Of a stretch of 64,000 nt of DNA, positions 10,969 through 22,603 are shown piece after piece. How positions within the stretch are numbered: the stretch's first letter is position 1; the number at the start of each line of letters is the position of its first letter. A program made the translations under genes and the position numbers. Source of the stretch: Liolophura sinensis (taxonomy: Eukaryota; Mollusca; Polyplacophora; Chitonida; Chitonidae); NCBI RefSeq assembly GCF_032854445.1, contig NC_088298.1, positions 23,523,295-23,587,294 of the forward strand. The letters are read 5' to 3'. The notes below the pieces were generated by a model. That model saw only the letters and a list, made by a program, of their open reading frames with translations. It did not search any database and was not told where the DNA came from.

Positions 10969-11110
10969 CTGTAATAAGAGAAAAACGTTATGATTATCGA
11001 TAATATTATTGTGAGTGAGATACAGATAAAAGAGGGACACGAACATCAAATAATGCCCGCTGGACCAGTGCACTCTGAAAATAAGAGACAGAGTAAAAGT
11101 TTTGATTGAC

Positions 11111-11225
11111 TCATTTATTTATTTATTTAATTTTGTGTAACACCATACTCAGTAATTTTTCACGTACTCAATTCGTCCAGTTTTATGAGTGGAGGAAACT
11201 GGTATGACCAGGAGAAAACCCCAAC
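11111..11225 (+). repeat. SINE-like element, family A, degenerate
   Basis: TCATTTATTTATTTATTTAA then ACACCATACTCAGTAATTTT, CACGTACTCAATTCGTCCAG and GGAGGAAACTGGTATGACC, a diverged but colinear family A copy. Confidence 0.65.
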
Positions 11226-11845
11226 CTTTAGAAAGTTAATAACGAAGAGAACTGTGATATGTACTCCTTATTGTTTGAAAATAAGCTATTTTCACCGAGT
11301 TTTAGACTACCTAAATGGTAACACGAATGTAGTCGACCGCTTTTATCCAGCACGGCAGCAAAAGAAGTGAGAAAAGAAACAGTAAAATGTCGTTCAGAGA
11401 CAATAATATCATGAATGAGGGGTGTAAGTAGGGTGTGGTGGAGATTTTTGTTACAGGGTAAATATCTAAAAACACTAAAATTTACATTCTGCAAATCCAT
11501 TTCGGGCAACTGATATTCTAGCATGGTACACGGTTTGAATACTGATATTCAGTTGGCCAGAACATATCTCGCGGCTTTCCAACATTGAAAACCGTTGACT
11601 GCTTCTCTGTATATCATTCCTTCCTATTTTCGCACTTTACATATTTTCTTAGTTCTGTGGTAATTAGTGTAGAACTCCGTTTTAGGAATTGTCAGTGCGA
11701 TTATTGACCCGAACGCCCTTATTGGTTGACGGCTCGTATACGAATGTCTGTTCCGACACATATATTTGAAATTAAAATTCTCAAATATCGCCAAAAAATT
11801 CATTCAATTTTGACCGCTTATTCAGTACTAAGTGGTACACATTAT

Positions 11846-11985
11846 TTTTTATTTATTATTTGACTGGTGTTTTACGCCGTACTCAAGAATATTTCACTTA
11901 TACGACGGCGGCCAGCATTATGGTGGGAGGAAACCGCACACAACCTGGAGGAAACCCACGACCATCCGCAGGTTGCTGCAAGACC
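11846..11985 (+). repeat. SINE-like element, family A
   Basis: GACTGGTGTTTTACGCCGTA, CTCAAGAATATTTCACTTAT, ACGACGGCGGCCAGCATTAT, GGTGGGAGGAAACC and GGAAACCCACGACCATCCGC. One of the least diverged copies here and a useful reference. Confidence 0.85.
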
Positions 11986-12116
11986 AAATTTTATAATTTC
12001 AGCCAAATTCCAACTTCCATTTTTACATTCTTTGCTTTGTAAAGAAAACTGAAGATTTGGATTTCAGCAAAAAGTGGCCGTGAAACTTGTCCCATGAGGT
12101 GAAAGATAGAACTTAC

Positions 12117-12230
12117 TCTTTTCACAGTTGGTGCCATGGAATCCTCGTGGGCAGACGCAGATGAAGCTCCTAAGGCCATCCAAGCAGGTGCCACCATTCT
12201 GACACGTGCCCTCGTTACAAAGGTTGTCAT
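12117..12230 (-). CDS. EGF-like module 1 exon
   Basis: A 114-nt phase 1-1 exon reads DNLCNEGTCQNGGTC, CLDGLRSFICVC and CPRGFHGTNCEK. Six EGF cysteines are present, and CLDGLRSFICVC fits the Asx-hydroxylation pattern. G from VWA module 16 plus AT makes the leading Asp. The donor is A|GTAAGT. This is the first EGF in transcript order and marks the change to alternating VWA-EGF architecture. Confidence 0.92.
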
Positions 12231-12311
12231 CTGAAGTCATTCAGGATGGTTATTTATTACATTTATTGATCACTCAAGAATATTATACACTTACACCGCA
12301 CTATTACGTGT

Positions 12312-12835
12312 TCATTGGATTTTACGCTTCACATTATATGACGGCCTTCAAGTTTATGGGCAAAGGAAGAGGGGCAGAGCTCATTGGGTTTTACGCTTCA
12401 CATTATATGATGCCCTTCAAGTTTATGGGCAAAGGAAGAGGGGCAGAGCTCATTGGGTTTTACGCTTCATATTATATAATGCCCTTCAAGTTTATGGGCA
12501 AAGGAAGAGGGGCAGAGCTCATTGGGTTTTACGCTTCACATTATATGATGCCCTTCAAGTTTATGGGCAAAGTAAGAGAGGCAGAGCTCATTGGCTTTTA
12601 CGCTTCACATTATATGATGCCCTTCAAGTTTATGGGCAAAGGAAGAGGGGCAGAGCTCATTGGGTTTTACGCTTCACACTATATGATGCCCTTCAAGTTT
12701 ATGGGCAAAGGAAGAGGGGCAGAGCTCATTGGCTTTTACACTTCACATTATATGATGCCCTTCAAGTTTATGGGCAAAGGAAGAGCGGTAGAGCTTTTTG
12801 GGATTTACGCTTCACATTATATACACAAAAAACTT
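12312..12835 (+). repeat. 69-bp tandem repeat (about 7.5 units)
   Basis: The unit GGGTTTTACGCTTCACATTA, TATGATGCCCTTCAAGTTTA, TGGGCAAAGGAAGAGGGGCA, GAGCTCATT (69 bp) repeats with few changes. Because the period is divisible by 3, a plus-strand ORF of 23-residue repeats results (FYASHYMMPFKFMGKGRGAE). The unit resembles family A SINE with the CTCAAGAATA segment removed (TTTTACGC, TTCAC-TTATA-GACG, TTATGG, GGGCAGAGC). It lies in the intron between VWA module 16 and EGF module 1. Confidence 0.9.
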
Positions 12836-13310
12836 AAGCGCCCGCAGGTTTTTACTGTGGCGATGTGTTACACATGGGATTAATGTTCTTCTGTATCAAA
12901 ACAGTTTAAAATGTGATCGGTTGTGAACCGTGTGACTCTTTGGGTAATGTAAAAACGACAAAATGATTCGAATCCATGTGTTTTAATGATAACACACATG
13001 CATTTCTATCACCACTGGTTTTACAGGTATGGATCTGGAGTGAGCAGTGTTGAAGAAGTGGTTGAAATTACTCAATAAAAAAGTCATTAAGTATGTCTTA
13101 ATTGCGCTTTACGTGACTATCGAGTGTATCCGCCGTGAGTCTGGATGACAGCCTGAACCCTTCTCCTCACAGCACTTGTGAGCGTCCTGATATTCTGAAG
13201 CACAAGTCGCTGCCCTTCCTCGTGAAAGGTAGCTTCCAATTTGGAAAGTAGTTGTCGTGTGCAAGCAAGGGATCCACGTGTACATGATTTAGGCCCAACT
13301 GGAAGCTGGG

Positions 13311-13705
13311 TTTTACGTCATAAATTTTTTTCAGGTTTATGAGCAAAGAAACAGGGCTAGAGCTCTTTGGGTTTTACACTTCGTATTATATGACGCCTTT
13401 CAGGTATATTGGCAAAAGAACATGGGCAGAGTTCTTTGAATTTTACGCTTCACATTATATGACGCGCTTCAGGTTTATGGACAAAGGAAGAGGGGCAGAG
13501 CTATTTGAGTTTTACGCATCATATTATATGACGCCATTTAGGTTTTTGGTCAAAGTAACAGAGGTAGAACTCTTTGGGTTTTACGCTTCATATATGACGG
13601 GAGTCTGGTTTTGTGGACAAAGGAACAGGGGCAGAGCTATTTGGGTTTTACCCTTCATATTATATGACGCGATTTAGGTTTTTGGTCAAAGTAACAAGGT
13701 TTTAC
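13311..13705 (+). repeat. Diverged block of the 69-bp repeat
   Basis: Five to six decayed units with the same order of motifs (GGTTTTACACTTCGTATTAT, ATGACGCCTTTCAGGTATAT, GGGCAGAGTTCTTT), separated by about 475 bp from the well-preserved block in the same intron. It is probably an older part of the same expansion. Confidence 0.8.
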
Positions 13706-14117
13706 GCTTAATATGATATAAAGGCAGCCAGATGATTGGCTTGAGGATACCAGACTGTTAAACTTACGCCTACTACATTCTGTCAATCAAACGACAAACT
13801 TCCAGACATAAAGATACAAGGAATAATAACAGAAACCAAAACAGCGCTCAGTAAACATTATGTAGACAGCGCAGCAGCAGCAACAAATTTTGATTTGAAG
13901 AATGTGGTAAAACTGCCTAAAGGGAGGCCTAAAGAAATAGACAATGTGGACATTTCCAAATCAACTTTCGCAAACTAACTTTGAACAGAATTAGAATGTA
14001 AAACAAACATTTAAACAGAATACAAGATCTAAAAGTTGCAGTTTTCAAATGTACTTGCAGGGAAGAATCGGTTCAAAGGTTGTTCATTGACACACAATGA
14101 ACTACTAACAGTCTCAC

Positions 14118-14366
14118 CTGTACAGATTGGTCTGACAATGGCTGCCTGGACTTTGTTCAAAGCTCCAAAGTCGTCCACAAAGATGAGGTTTTCTGCGACT
14201 GGTTCGGAGGCTAGACCCTGAAGCTCTCTTGACGTGGCTTCAAACCCAATAGCGATGGTCAGTATGGTTGTACCGGTGAGTTTGAGGGATCGGGCCTCTG
14301 GAAGGGTCATCTCAGGGTTGATGTTGGACTTGCCATCGGTCAATAGAATCACCATATTAGGTACCT
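14118..14366 (-). CDS. VWA module 16, second half
   Basis: A 249-nt phase 1-1 exon reads (E)VPNMVILLTDGKSNINPE, ARSLKLTGTTILTIAIGF, RELQGLASEPVAENLIF and ends AAIVRPICT. It carries the MIDAS Asp (TDG) and the closing Cys. Joined to the preceding exon it gives GDRPEVPNMVILLTDG, a regular VWA. The acceptor is gcgttcgcag and the donor G|GTGAGA. Confidence 0.92.
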
Positions 14367-14449
14367 CTGCGAACGCAAAGACGACATGTTATTAAAAGAT
14401 TTGAACATAAATAGAAATATTTAGATACAAGAGAGTAGAGGAAAGAATG

Positions 14450-14680
14450 GAGAGCAAGTTAAGACAGCCAACGACAGAGTGATAACGGGAAAATTGTCAC
14501 ATGTAACCGATGAAATTCCACCTCTTGTCAGTTTAACTTAGTTGGTTTTATTCTAACTGTTCAGGTAAATGGCAGAATAATGTAAAAAAAATAATGCATT
14601 GTTAATGCAATAATAAATAATGTTAACTGCAATTTATTAGACATAACAGCTCCACACTATCTATAGTTTTTGTTTTAACT
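14450..14680 (+). repeat. Dispersed repeat, family B
   Basis: Shares a colinear series of blocks with other copies: GTGATAACGGGAAAATTGTC, ACATGTAACCGATGAAATTC, GGTTTTATTCTAACTGTTCA and CTGCAATTTATTAGAC. Its class is unknown. Confidence 0.65.
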
Positions 14681-14869
14681 GAGGATATATATTTTTTCTC
14701 CCGGTTTTAAAAGATTACGCTTTCATTTATTTGATCGTTGTTTCACGCTAACCTCAAGGATACTCAGAAAAGGGAAAATTAATTTAATTTCAGGGTGTTC
14801 ATTTTACATGCAACTAAATGGAACAACTTTTACCACATCTGTTCACATATAAGAAATGACAACAGTTAC

Positions 14870-15187
14870 CTGGTCTGTCTCCGTAGGACGGCGTCAACAT
14901 CGTGTAGCGGACCTGATTGAGAGCAGCAGCCGTGTTGGTGGAACCATACACGTACGGTATTCTCTTGATGGCTGCCTCTAGATCCGGACGATTGTTGTAG
15001 GAGTTCAGATTGAACTCGATGCGTGCCGAGTCACTGAAACTACTAATACCGATTCTGTAGGCCCCTGATTCGATGTCCAACGCCTCGATGGTGAAAATGA
15101 CAAAATCTTTCACAAGGTCGAAGTTTTCTCCTCCAACACTTCCAGAAGAATCCAGAACGAAGATGATATCGCCGTTACCCGGGCAAT
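14870..15187 (-). CDS. VWA module 16, first half
   Basis: A 318-nt phase 1-1 exon encodes (D)CPGNGDIIFVLDSSGSVG, YRIGISSFSDSARIEFNL, YVYGSTNTAAALNQVRYTM and ends SYGDRP. The MIDAS DSSGS and Thr are intact, and the opening Cys is present. It is the most canonical VWA of the right-to-left second half. The acceptor is gctttcag and the donor G|GTAACT. Confidence 0.92.
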
Positions 15188-15864
15188 CTGAAAGCAAAGA
15201 ATACATCGGAATATGGAGGGGTAGTATATTCTTCGTGTTGAATTAGATCACACATATTTTGATTATTGACAACATATGCTGGCACTGTTTCGATAATGAT
15301 TTTATTCATTCCGGTAGATCATACACTGCCGATTTCGATAATCACAGAAAGCTGACTCATTGATTGATTGATTGTCTCTCTTTGCAGGAATCCGTCCTAA
15401 TTTTTGTTTTTAGTTTTTTGTGGTTTGTGTTGGAAGTTATTTTTGAAATTAGCCTTGGGATTAATCACCCGGGGCGTCCATTTTGCTTGACGATTGGAAG
15501 AGGAAGGTCCCTTTTGACTCCTAGATGGTGGTATCTATATACAGGTTTGGTCAGTTTACGTCATTCTGACATACAATGGACATGAAAGCATCAAAGAAAG
15601 TTTCTGACATAATCTGAGGAAGTGCCTTACTTAGTCAAAGACAACGGGTAACCTTTTCCAGCTAACGAAATTCAGGTCTAGGCTCTGTAGTATCCATTCA
15701 TAGTCCTGTTTCATATATCACGCTGTCTGATGCTGGATGCTCAGACTTGGCTACAATTGTAACTCCATAGCAAAGAATCATTGTTCAGAATTGTACCATT
15801 TGACTTTACTTTAGATTACAGCTTGGCAACACCCGACTTGTCTTTATGAGTCAATATTATAATT

Positions 15865-16150
15865 ACAGACGTACAGCATAGAGAGTAAAACCAGAGCGCA
15901 ACGACAATGTGATAGCTGGGAAGTAATCACATGTAACCGGTGAAATACGGGCCAGTGTAAATTTACCTAAGTCAGGGTTTTATTCTAACTGTTAAAGTAA
16001 CTACACAAGATAAATAGCAGCACATATGGCTTAAACAGAATACAGGTAAAAACACAGGTAAAAAATGCAGTTATTTGCAATTTATTAGACGTCGTTGATC
16101 TAGAATTAGTCAAAACGCAGTGTTGTCATCACATTTAACAGACAATGATA
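15865..16150 (+). repeat. Dispersed repeat, family B
   Basis: AACGACAATGTGATAGCTGG, TCACATGTAACCGGTGAAAT, GGGTTTTATTCTAACTGTT, GCAATTTATTAGACGTCGTT and AGTGTTGTCATCACATTTAA. One of the longer copies. Confidence 0.7.
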
Positions 16151-16759
16151 TTAAAACAATGCAAAGGGACTACGCTTCTTTAATGCTTAATCCGCTAAGA
16201 GTAGGTGCGCCTGAGAGCTAACAGGTAACGTAGAAGCACGGACAATGGGGCTTGGGTTAGAGTTACCATTATGTGGAACAAGGTGCCCATTATCTGCTTC
16301 GATAGAGGGGGATTACTCTTGTTCTCTTTATTCTGGCAATCGATCTTATACGTGTGATGTTATCTGATGGAAAAAGTAGATTTGAACCATACATTCTGTG
16401 ATTTATCTTTTTGTTCAATTCTTGTTTGACGCCATATTTATTTTTGCCATGGTGGTCGGTTTTATGGCCGGAGGAAACCAGATTACCCGGAAGAAACCAC
16501 TAATCTTTGGCATGATTGAAGAAGATTTCCCAAATGCGCAGTACGGGTACGCCCACTATATTGGTTGACAGACAAGTGGTCTCAAACGAGCGCACAAATG
16601 CTTACGCGTGTGTCGTCGACCTGTTTTATATTTTTATTGACCAGTGAGAGAGGGGGGGGGGGGATCTACAAATTACCTGTCGAAGACCAAGAAGTAAACA
16701 TAAATCGGACATCGTTATGTACGAGTACACGTTTCTTGTTTAGCTACTAAAATTAGCAC

Positions 16760-16882
16760 TCCGTGGGTTTCTCCCGAGCTCTGCCCGGTTTCCTCTCACT
16801 ATTATGCTGGCTGCCGTGGTATATACGTGAAATATACATGAGTGCGGCGTAAAAAACCAATTAAATAAATAGATAAATAAAT
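16760..16882 (-). repeat. SINE-like element, family A, reversed
   Basis: CCGTGGGTTTCTCCCGAGCT, CTGCCCGGTTTCCTCTCACT, ATTATGCTGGCTGCCGTGG and ACGTGAAATATACATGAGTG, ending in an AATTAAATAAATAGATAAAT tail. This is the opposite orientation to most copies and shows the A-rich tail directly. Confidence 0.8.
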
Positions 16883-17091
16883 CCGTGTTCAGGTAGTTTT
16901 CAATCTATACGTCAAATCTGATATTCACATGCTACTCATAAACCATAAATCTCGACTTCCAAGTCGATAATCACAAGACCCGCTCCCAAAATAACAACAA
17001 CAAAACACGCCTGTTTACACAGGAAATAATATATACACAGTAAATAAAGCTAGTACCATGTAAAGGAGAAGCGGCTAACAAAAAGCCTTAC

Positions 17092-17175
17092 CTCCTGTGA
17101 AGGGTGCGTAAGTTCTAAATGGGGGTCTCGTGACTGGTGGGGGTCTGGTTACCTCGACGGTGGTCATTTCTGGTA
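17092..17175 (-). CDS. Linker exon (84 nt), Pro/Thr-rich
   Basis: The longest linker exon, phase 1-1: PEMTTVEVTRPPPVTR followed by PPFRTYAPFTG. The acceptor is cattccacag and the donor GGAG|GTAAGG. C from VWA 15 plus TA makes Leu in front. The trailing G joins AT to make Asp before the Cys of VWA module 16. It marks the junction of the Cys-free central block and the Cys-containing C-terminal block. Confidence 0.85.
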
Positions 17176-17257
17176 CTGTGGAATGTAAGGAAGGAATTAA
17201 TATGGCAATTTGAAGAATCAGTCTAAACAATGTCTATTTCACTCAAAAAATGCTTAC

Positions 17258-17306
17258 TACAGGTTACCGGCTTACTACAGGCTACAGGCTTACTACAGGC
17301 CACCGT
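17258..17306 (+). repeat. 18-bp triplicated repeat
   Basis: GCTTACTACAGGTTACCG is followed by two near copies ending CTACAG and CCACCG. It is intronic and of no evident function. Confidence 0.75.
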
Positions 17307-17885
17307 TTTAGAAGGGAACAGTTCAAACAAAATCAAATTTTGAAAATGTTATTATATAAACTATTTATTTATTTACTCCATTTTTTTAAAATTAATAGGA
17401 TGCTGAAAAGTTTTTCACTTCTTCGTTTGAGCGACAAGAATATTTCAGTTCTGATAGTAAAGCATATTACGAGCTTCATCCTCGTAAATATATACAAATC
17501 CATGTACATGTATGTCCCAAGAATGGAATTTTCTTACAACTGTACATTTTTTATCAATTTGAAGTTAGTCGTCATCAGTATTGACACTAACAGGGGATGT
17601 AAAAAACTTGCGGGTCTAAAAGGCCATGTAAAATGGGTGGAGGGCTCCACTTGGTTCAAGAGAGATTGGTCCCTGTGAACACCCAAGTGAAGACATTAGG
17701 ACTCATCTAACTGCTTCCGAATTCCCTCCAAACGGACTCAAAATGTAGAGCTTTTATTGGATGGTTGGAGCCAAAAATTGGAAATACTTAACAAGTGCTT
17801 TATCCAGACAAACCTGTCCACTGCGTATGGAATGCAGGTTTTAAGGTAAACTATGAGAAATCTGCTTTCCAGTTGATGTACTCAC

Positions 17886-18437
17886 GTCTCTGGATCTTGT
17901 AGAGTAAGATACCGGGTACCTCTGCCAATTCACTCATGGCGCCGATATTAATGCTATTTTCAATGGCTGGTGGAGACGCGATTCCTTCCAGTTCTTCGGT
18001 GTCCGGCAGGGTCAAGCCAACGGTGTACACGTGAATTCCGTCATTTTGGGCCCTTTCCGCCTCGTTTATCGTCAGCTGTTTGTTGATGGAGTCCTTGGCG
18101 GTGATGAGTATGAGGATGTTGTTGGCGTAGGGACGATCTCCATTGTTCCTGGTGAACATCCTGGAACGCGCCGTTCTCAGAGCCAGCGCCGTGTTCGTGT
18201 CGCCGGGCACCCGCACCAGATTGTTGAGGTTCTCGGCGATGACGTTTTGAGTCCAGTAGCGGTTCAGATGGAAGCGGACTCTAGGAGAGGAGCTGAATGT
18301 CAACAGACCGATGCGTGCATCGCCGCTGCTGACGTCGAATTTACTGACGAAATCGTTGGCGAATTTGATGGCTTGGTCAAACTGATCCTGAGACATGGAT
18401 GAGTCCAGTACTAAGACGACGTCTTTTCCTCCCATGT
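17886..18437 (-). CDS. VWA module 15 exon
   Basis: A 552-nt phase 1-1 exon reads (H)MGGKDVVLVLDSSMSQDQF, ARIGLLTFSSSPRVRFHL, GDTNTALALRTARSRMF, YANNILILITAKDSINKQ, VYTVGLTLPDTEELEGIAS and ends LLYKIQR. DSSMS and the Thr are kept, but the TDG Asp is Ala (ITAKDS). No cysteines frame the module. The ATG at its start is only a shifted junction codon. The acceptor is cctttttcag and the donor C|GTGAGT. Confidence 0.93.
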
Positions 18438-20209
18438 CTGAAAAAGGGGTAAATACAAAATGTTTACTTATTTCATTGGTCAGATAGATGGTCTCTTTGA
18501 ATAACAGTGTTATCGTAATCGCTACTCACTGGATGTACCACGGACCACTCCGGGTTACGAACCACCAATCGCAGAGTCAGGCACCTAACCGATAGCAATA
18601 CATATTAACCATCGGCATCATCGGCCTGCTATTTTGTTACGATGTTTTTTGCCAAAGTGGCATCAGTACGAGAATGTGTGCTACACCCAGCGCCCCAAAT
18701 CTCAAATAATGATAAAACTTTTATGTTACTGACATTCCCCTGAATTTTTCACTTTCACTAAGGCAGTCAGGATTATAGATGGTGAGGCCTGGACTACCTC
18801 TAGACAAAATAGTTTAACCCGCTAAACCTGGATTTGAACCTGTGACTCCACTGATCAAAAGCCAATCGGCTGCGGTGAGAAAAACACTGAAGTTGAACAA
18901 ATTATAAATAGGTCTAGATACACAACTAAGTCATGTGCACCAACACAATAAAAAGAAAACCGGAGGAGAAAAAACTCCCGATATTGTTTGTGCAAAAGAA
19001 AGTAAGCAAAACAATAAAAATTCGTTTAATGGAATTAAAATATCTGTCTTCGTAAAAAGAGCTAAATTTATAACGATAACGTTAGTGTGTGTTATTTTTT
19101 ATTTATTTCTTTATCAAAACTCTTACATTTAATGAATCGTTATCATACAGACAATGTTCGTTGAAACTGTAAATTATAAAACAATAATAACACATTTAGA
19201 GTACCGCAAATTCACTCAAGTGAAATCCAGCTGCCAGTAAGAACTTCGCCAGAAGTTCAGCATGAGGCTATTGAACCCGCCAGTTTCATGAAGCTTCCTT
19301 ATTTTTACGAAGGACCTAGCAATGCGCACATGACATCTCTAAACATACCTCGTCATGGTCGTTAACGGTTTACATAGCTAAATGTGCCTCATGAAACCCA
19401 CGCCTATTCCAGAAAGCCAAATCTGACTATGAGCTAAGATTTTATGGCTATTTTTGTTTATCAGTGTTTTTCAATGTTATGTTAAAACAAATGGGGCAAA
19501 ATATTTTGACAGAAATGCCTTTGTGGAATCAGTCCCAAATCCTGAAATTTCTGGGGTTCGAATACTCACTCGGGCCTCTAGGTCTTGGTCCTTGGGTCAA
19601 TCTGGCTATAAACCAAATAAAATAAGATATATAATAAGTGGCCGTCGTTTTGAAAATGAAATTTCAAAAGTCAAAACATGCTGTTTGTTTTATAAAGTTT
19701 GCATTGCACAATATAAAATTGTAAACGAATCAGGGTGAGCGTTGCATGCTAATGTATCCCCAACATTGCTCAGTAATGTGTCCCCAGCGTTGCTCAGTAA
19801 TGTATCCCCAGTGTTGCTCAGTAATGTATCCCCAGTGTTGCTCAGTAATGTATCCCCAGTGTTGCTCAGTAATGTATCCCCAGTGTTGCTCAAACGGCTG
19901 ACAGTTCTTTCTTTGGACAAACACATAAACCCTACAGATATTATAGTTATCAGACATGCTTGCATTCTCAGTTATCGTTCCAAGAATATGACGAGTTTTG
20001 TTGGACCTTCGCACATGTTTGAACAATTTCTGTCAATATACCAGGAAGCTCGCGTGGCTTCAGGTATATTAGATACGTTTTTTGGTGGATGTTGGGTACT
20101 ACTAGAAAGACTGAATGGATAACTGCCACACAGTCTTCGTCAGCTTCACGGCTAACATTCCGAAAGAATGTTTCTTCAGTTTGCTGGTAGGATTGGAATT
20201 TGTACTTAC
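18438..20209 (-). other. Intron with repeats
   Basis: A 1.8 kb intron. It has tRNA-like decayed repeat fragments at about 18535-18605 (CCGGGTTACGAACC) and 18730-18860 (GGATTTGAACCTGTGACTCC), and the 24-bp minisatellite at 19744-19893. No exon is found. Confidence 0.5.
19744..19893 (+). repeat. 24-bp minisatellite, about six units
   Basis: GTATCCCCAGTGTTGCTCAG TAAT repeats about six times. The period is divisible by 3, so several frames on both strands stay open (SNVSPVLL; TEQHWGYI). It is intronic. Confidence 0.9.
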
Positions 20210-20245
20210 GATCTTCCGTAGTTCTAGGTCTGGTGGTAGTTGTCC
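20210..20245 (-). CDS. Linker exon (36 nt)
   Basis: Phase 1-1 exon TTTTRPRTTED with acceptor atatttgtag and donor C|GTAAGT. C plus AC of the next exon makes His before MGGKDVV of VWA module 15. Third of three consecutive linkers between VWA 14 and 15. Confidence 0.82.
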
Positions 20246-22109
20246 CTACAAATATAATATAAGTTTGCAAGACTGCCAGACAACTTTCGTAAACAATGTC
20301 ACCGGACAAACATACACGGACACTTGGGTTGACGTTGTTGTTGAAGCAAGGGTAGTAATCCAAGGAAAGGTTAAGCAAGGGATAGGTTCACTGCATTGCG
20401 AAAGCTGTGGGTTCCAGGGGAAGGATTTCGATCACTGGAAGTGGAGAAAACAATTTTGGGAAGATTGTTTTGGGGAAAGCGTTTTAAAGCAAGGGTTTGG
20501 AAAGGGGTTTTGGAAAGCATGGTAAAGACAGGGGTTGGGAAAAGGGGTTTCGGAGAACAGTGGGAAGAAAAGAATGGGGAAATGGGATAGAACTGGAAAG
20601 ACTTGAACCGGGAAAGGGAATTAGCAACTCAATATAAGGGTTCAGAAAACATTTTATGAATTAGGCGTGGGCAAATTTTAAGATTGTAGATTTGTAAAGA
20701 AATTATTTGTAAAATAAAAGGAGAATTCCGCTACAGAAACTTCTACTGGTTTAAACACATGCAAAATTTGGAAAATGTCTACAAACTACTGGATTGGGTG
20801 GACAGACTGAAAACACTCAGCCCCTCTCAAAAATTATGCACTTTTTGAGTGGAAGACAAAATGTCGTTCAGAGGGTGTAAGAATTCAATTATAGGATGGC
20901 TAAAGAGCAAGGTTCTTGACAATGACTAAGCAGTAGGGTGGGATAGTGGTAGTGGGGGAGGGGGAGGGGGGGGGGGGAGGGGTAACATCGGCGACTTGGG
21001 ATGGAGTAGGGAAATAAAGCAACAGTAAACAAATCATCTGCATTCTATAAAAGGGAAAAATAAAAAAAATCCTTGAGGAGAGTAAGACATCTGAAATCTA
21101 GAAATCTAAAGGCGATAGACGAAAAGTTGGACAGAAATATTTTTGTCCGGGATGAAAAGGAATCTAAAATACTATGGGAAGGTAATGTTGTACCCAGATG
21201 CTACGTACAAAAAGACTCCTTTTTGACGAAGACACCTGCAGTACGAACATTTCTAGGGAGTCTGGTTGGTTAGTAATGGGGAACTAAGACTAAGGTAAAC
21301 TTGTCAGATATTTTACTTAATAGTGAATCTAAGAACGTTTATTATTAAGATAGAGGGCAACATCATGCACTTGGAACTGAAAAGAATTTTGGGATGAGTA
21401 CAAAAAATAGTATAGACATTCGTGAAAATCAACAGAATTTTTCAAAAACAAAACTTTCATCAATTCTAAAACTTTTGTCTAGCCGGCCTCTGTTTTTTGC
21501 TTTCTTAAAAAGTGGAAACGTTTCGAGTTTTGATAACACAGGCTGACTGACTTAGCCAATTTTGTACAGGTCATCAAAGGTAAAAGGATCACTGAAAAGA
21601 AGAAAGGAAAGAGTCAGTTCTGAAAAGACAGGATTTCATTAAAAAGGTGGACGATGTTACAGACGATGATGCGAATGTTTCAATGTCGTAGGCTGCATGC
21701 ACGATGGACTGAACATGTAATGAAAGCGACGCAGTAAACGACAACAACGATTGGACAAATAACACTAACAAAAGACATAGCATTTTGAAAGGAATAAATA
21801 TACAAAGATATATAGATATTATCGTATTTTTGCTGACATAATAATCTTTTAAGAAAAAACTACCAAATCCCAGAAAATAAACCAAAGACCATAATAATCG
21901 TGAGTAAGTGTGATATTGATATAAATGGTTTTAATAATCAATACTTACTGAAAAAAAATGGAATTAAGTAAAACAGGTTTACAACATTTATATCAGTTGT
22001 CCACATAAATCTGAAAATATTTGGTAAATATGAATTTTAACATGTAAACAGTTCACGACAAATAAAGAATTTATTTGTGACATAGATTTCCCGCCGGTGA
22101 TATACTCAC
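20246..22109 (-). other. Intron with strong purine strand bias
   Basis: A 1.86 kb intron. About 20380-20620 and 20935-20985 are rich in G and A on the plus strand (poly-G at about 20955-20982), so the transcript strand is pyrimidine-rich. No gene or dispersed repeat is recognised. Confidence 0.5.
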
Positions 22110-22127
22110 GCCTGGTTGTTGTTGCTC
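22110..22127 (-). CDS. Linker microexon (18 nt)
   Basis: Phase 1-1 microexon encoding ATTTR between acceptor ccctttcag and donor C|GTGAGT. Both flanking signals are good and the codon joins on either side make Arg. It is the shortest exon proposed. Confidence 0.75.
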
Positions 22128-22579
22128 CTGAAAGGGAGAGGAGTCAAAAATTCAGAAATAACCAACTCACATAGTGGCTGTGAGAAAATACATGTATTTT
22201 AACTAACAAAATCAATAGATCACTCTGTTAAGAAGCTAGCCTAAATTTGCGAAAAGAAAATAACCAATTCAGATCAATTCGGCATTTCGAATAAGAATAA
22301 TATATAATTTGAAAAATATAATCATATATCTATGAAATACATATAATAAATGAAATCTGGAAAGGAAGAGTTAAGAGATGAGACAATCTGGTTACAGGGC
22401 ATCGACAAATGTGACGAAAGGCGGCATAATTCAAAAATATTGACAATTGAAGCAAAGTGGCGATAATTGAATCAGAACAAAGGAAGTGTGTAACAAAACC
22501 GGAAACTTTACAAGATAAACACTACTAACTAACATGGCAAAATATAAAATAAAATTTATGATCCATCAATGTTACTTAC

Positions 22580-22603
22580 GTGTAGTTGTTGTTAGATCTG
22601 GCA
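22580..22603 (-). CDS. Linker exon (24 nt), type A
   Basis: Phase 1-1 exon PDLTTTT with acceptor ttttattttag and donor C|GTAAGT. T from VWA 14 plus TG makes Leu, giving VQLPDLTTTT, the usual start of a type A linker. Confidence 0.82.

Larger units (their letters stand above)
10969..12116 (-). other. Intron with two SINE-like copies
   Basis: Intron of 1,148 bp holding family A elements at 11111-11225 (degenerate) and 11846-11985 (well preserved). No coding signal. Confidence 0.55.
15188..17091 (-). other. Intron with repeats
   Basis: A 1.9 kb intron holding a family B copy (15865-16150), a degenerate family A fragment (16420-16500), a poly-G run at about 16652-16662 and a reversed family A copy (16760-16882). 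No exon is seen. Confidence 0.55.

Noticed and set aside
12206-12883. Plus-strand ORF of 225 codons with 23-residue repeats
   Set aside because: It follows from a 69-bp tandem repeat with a period divisible by three, inside an intron. A neighbouring diverged block has degraded frames. No domain is recognised.
19744-19893. CRISPR-like direct repeats
   Set aside because: The 24-bp units are contiguous without unique spacers, and the context is a eukaryotic intron.
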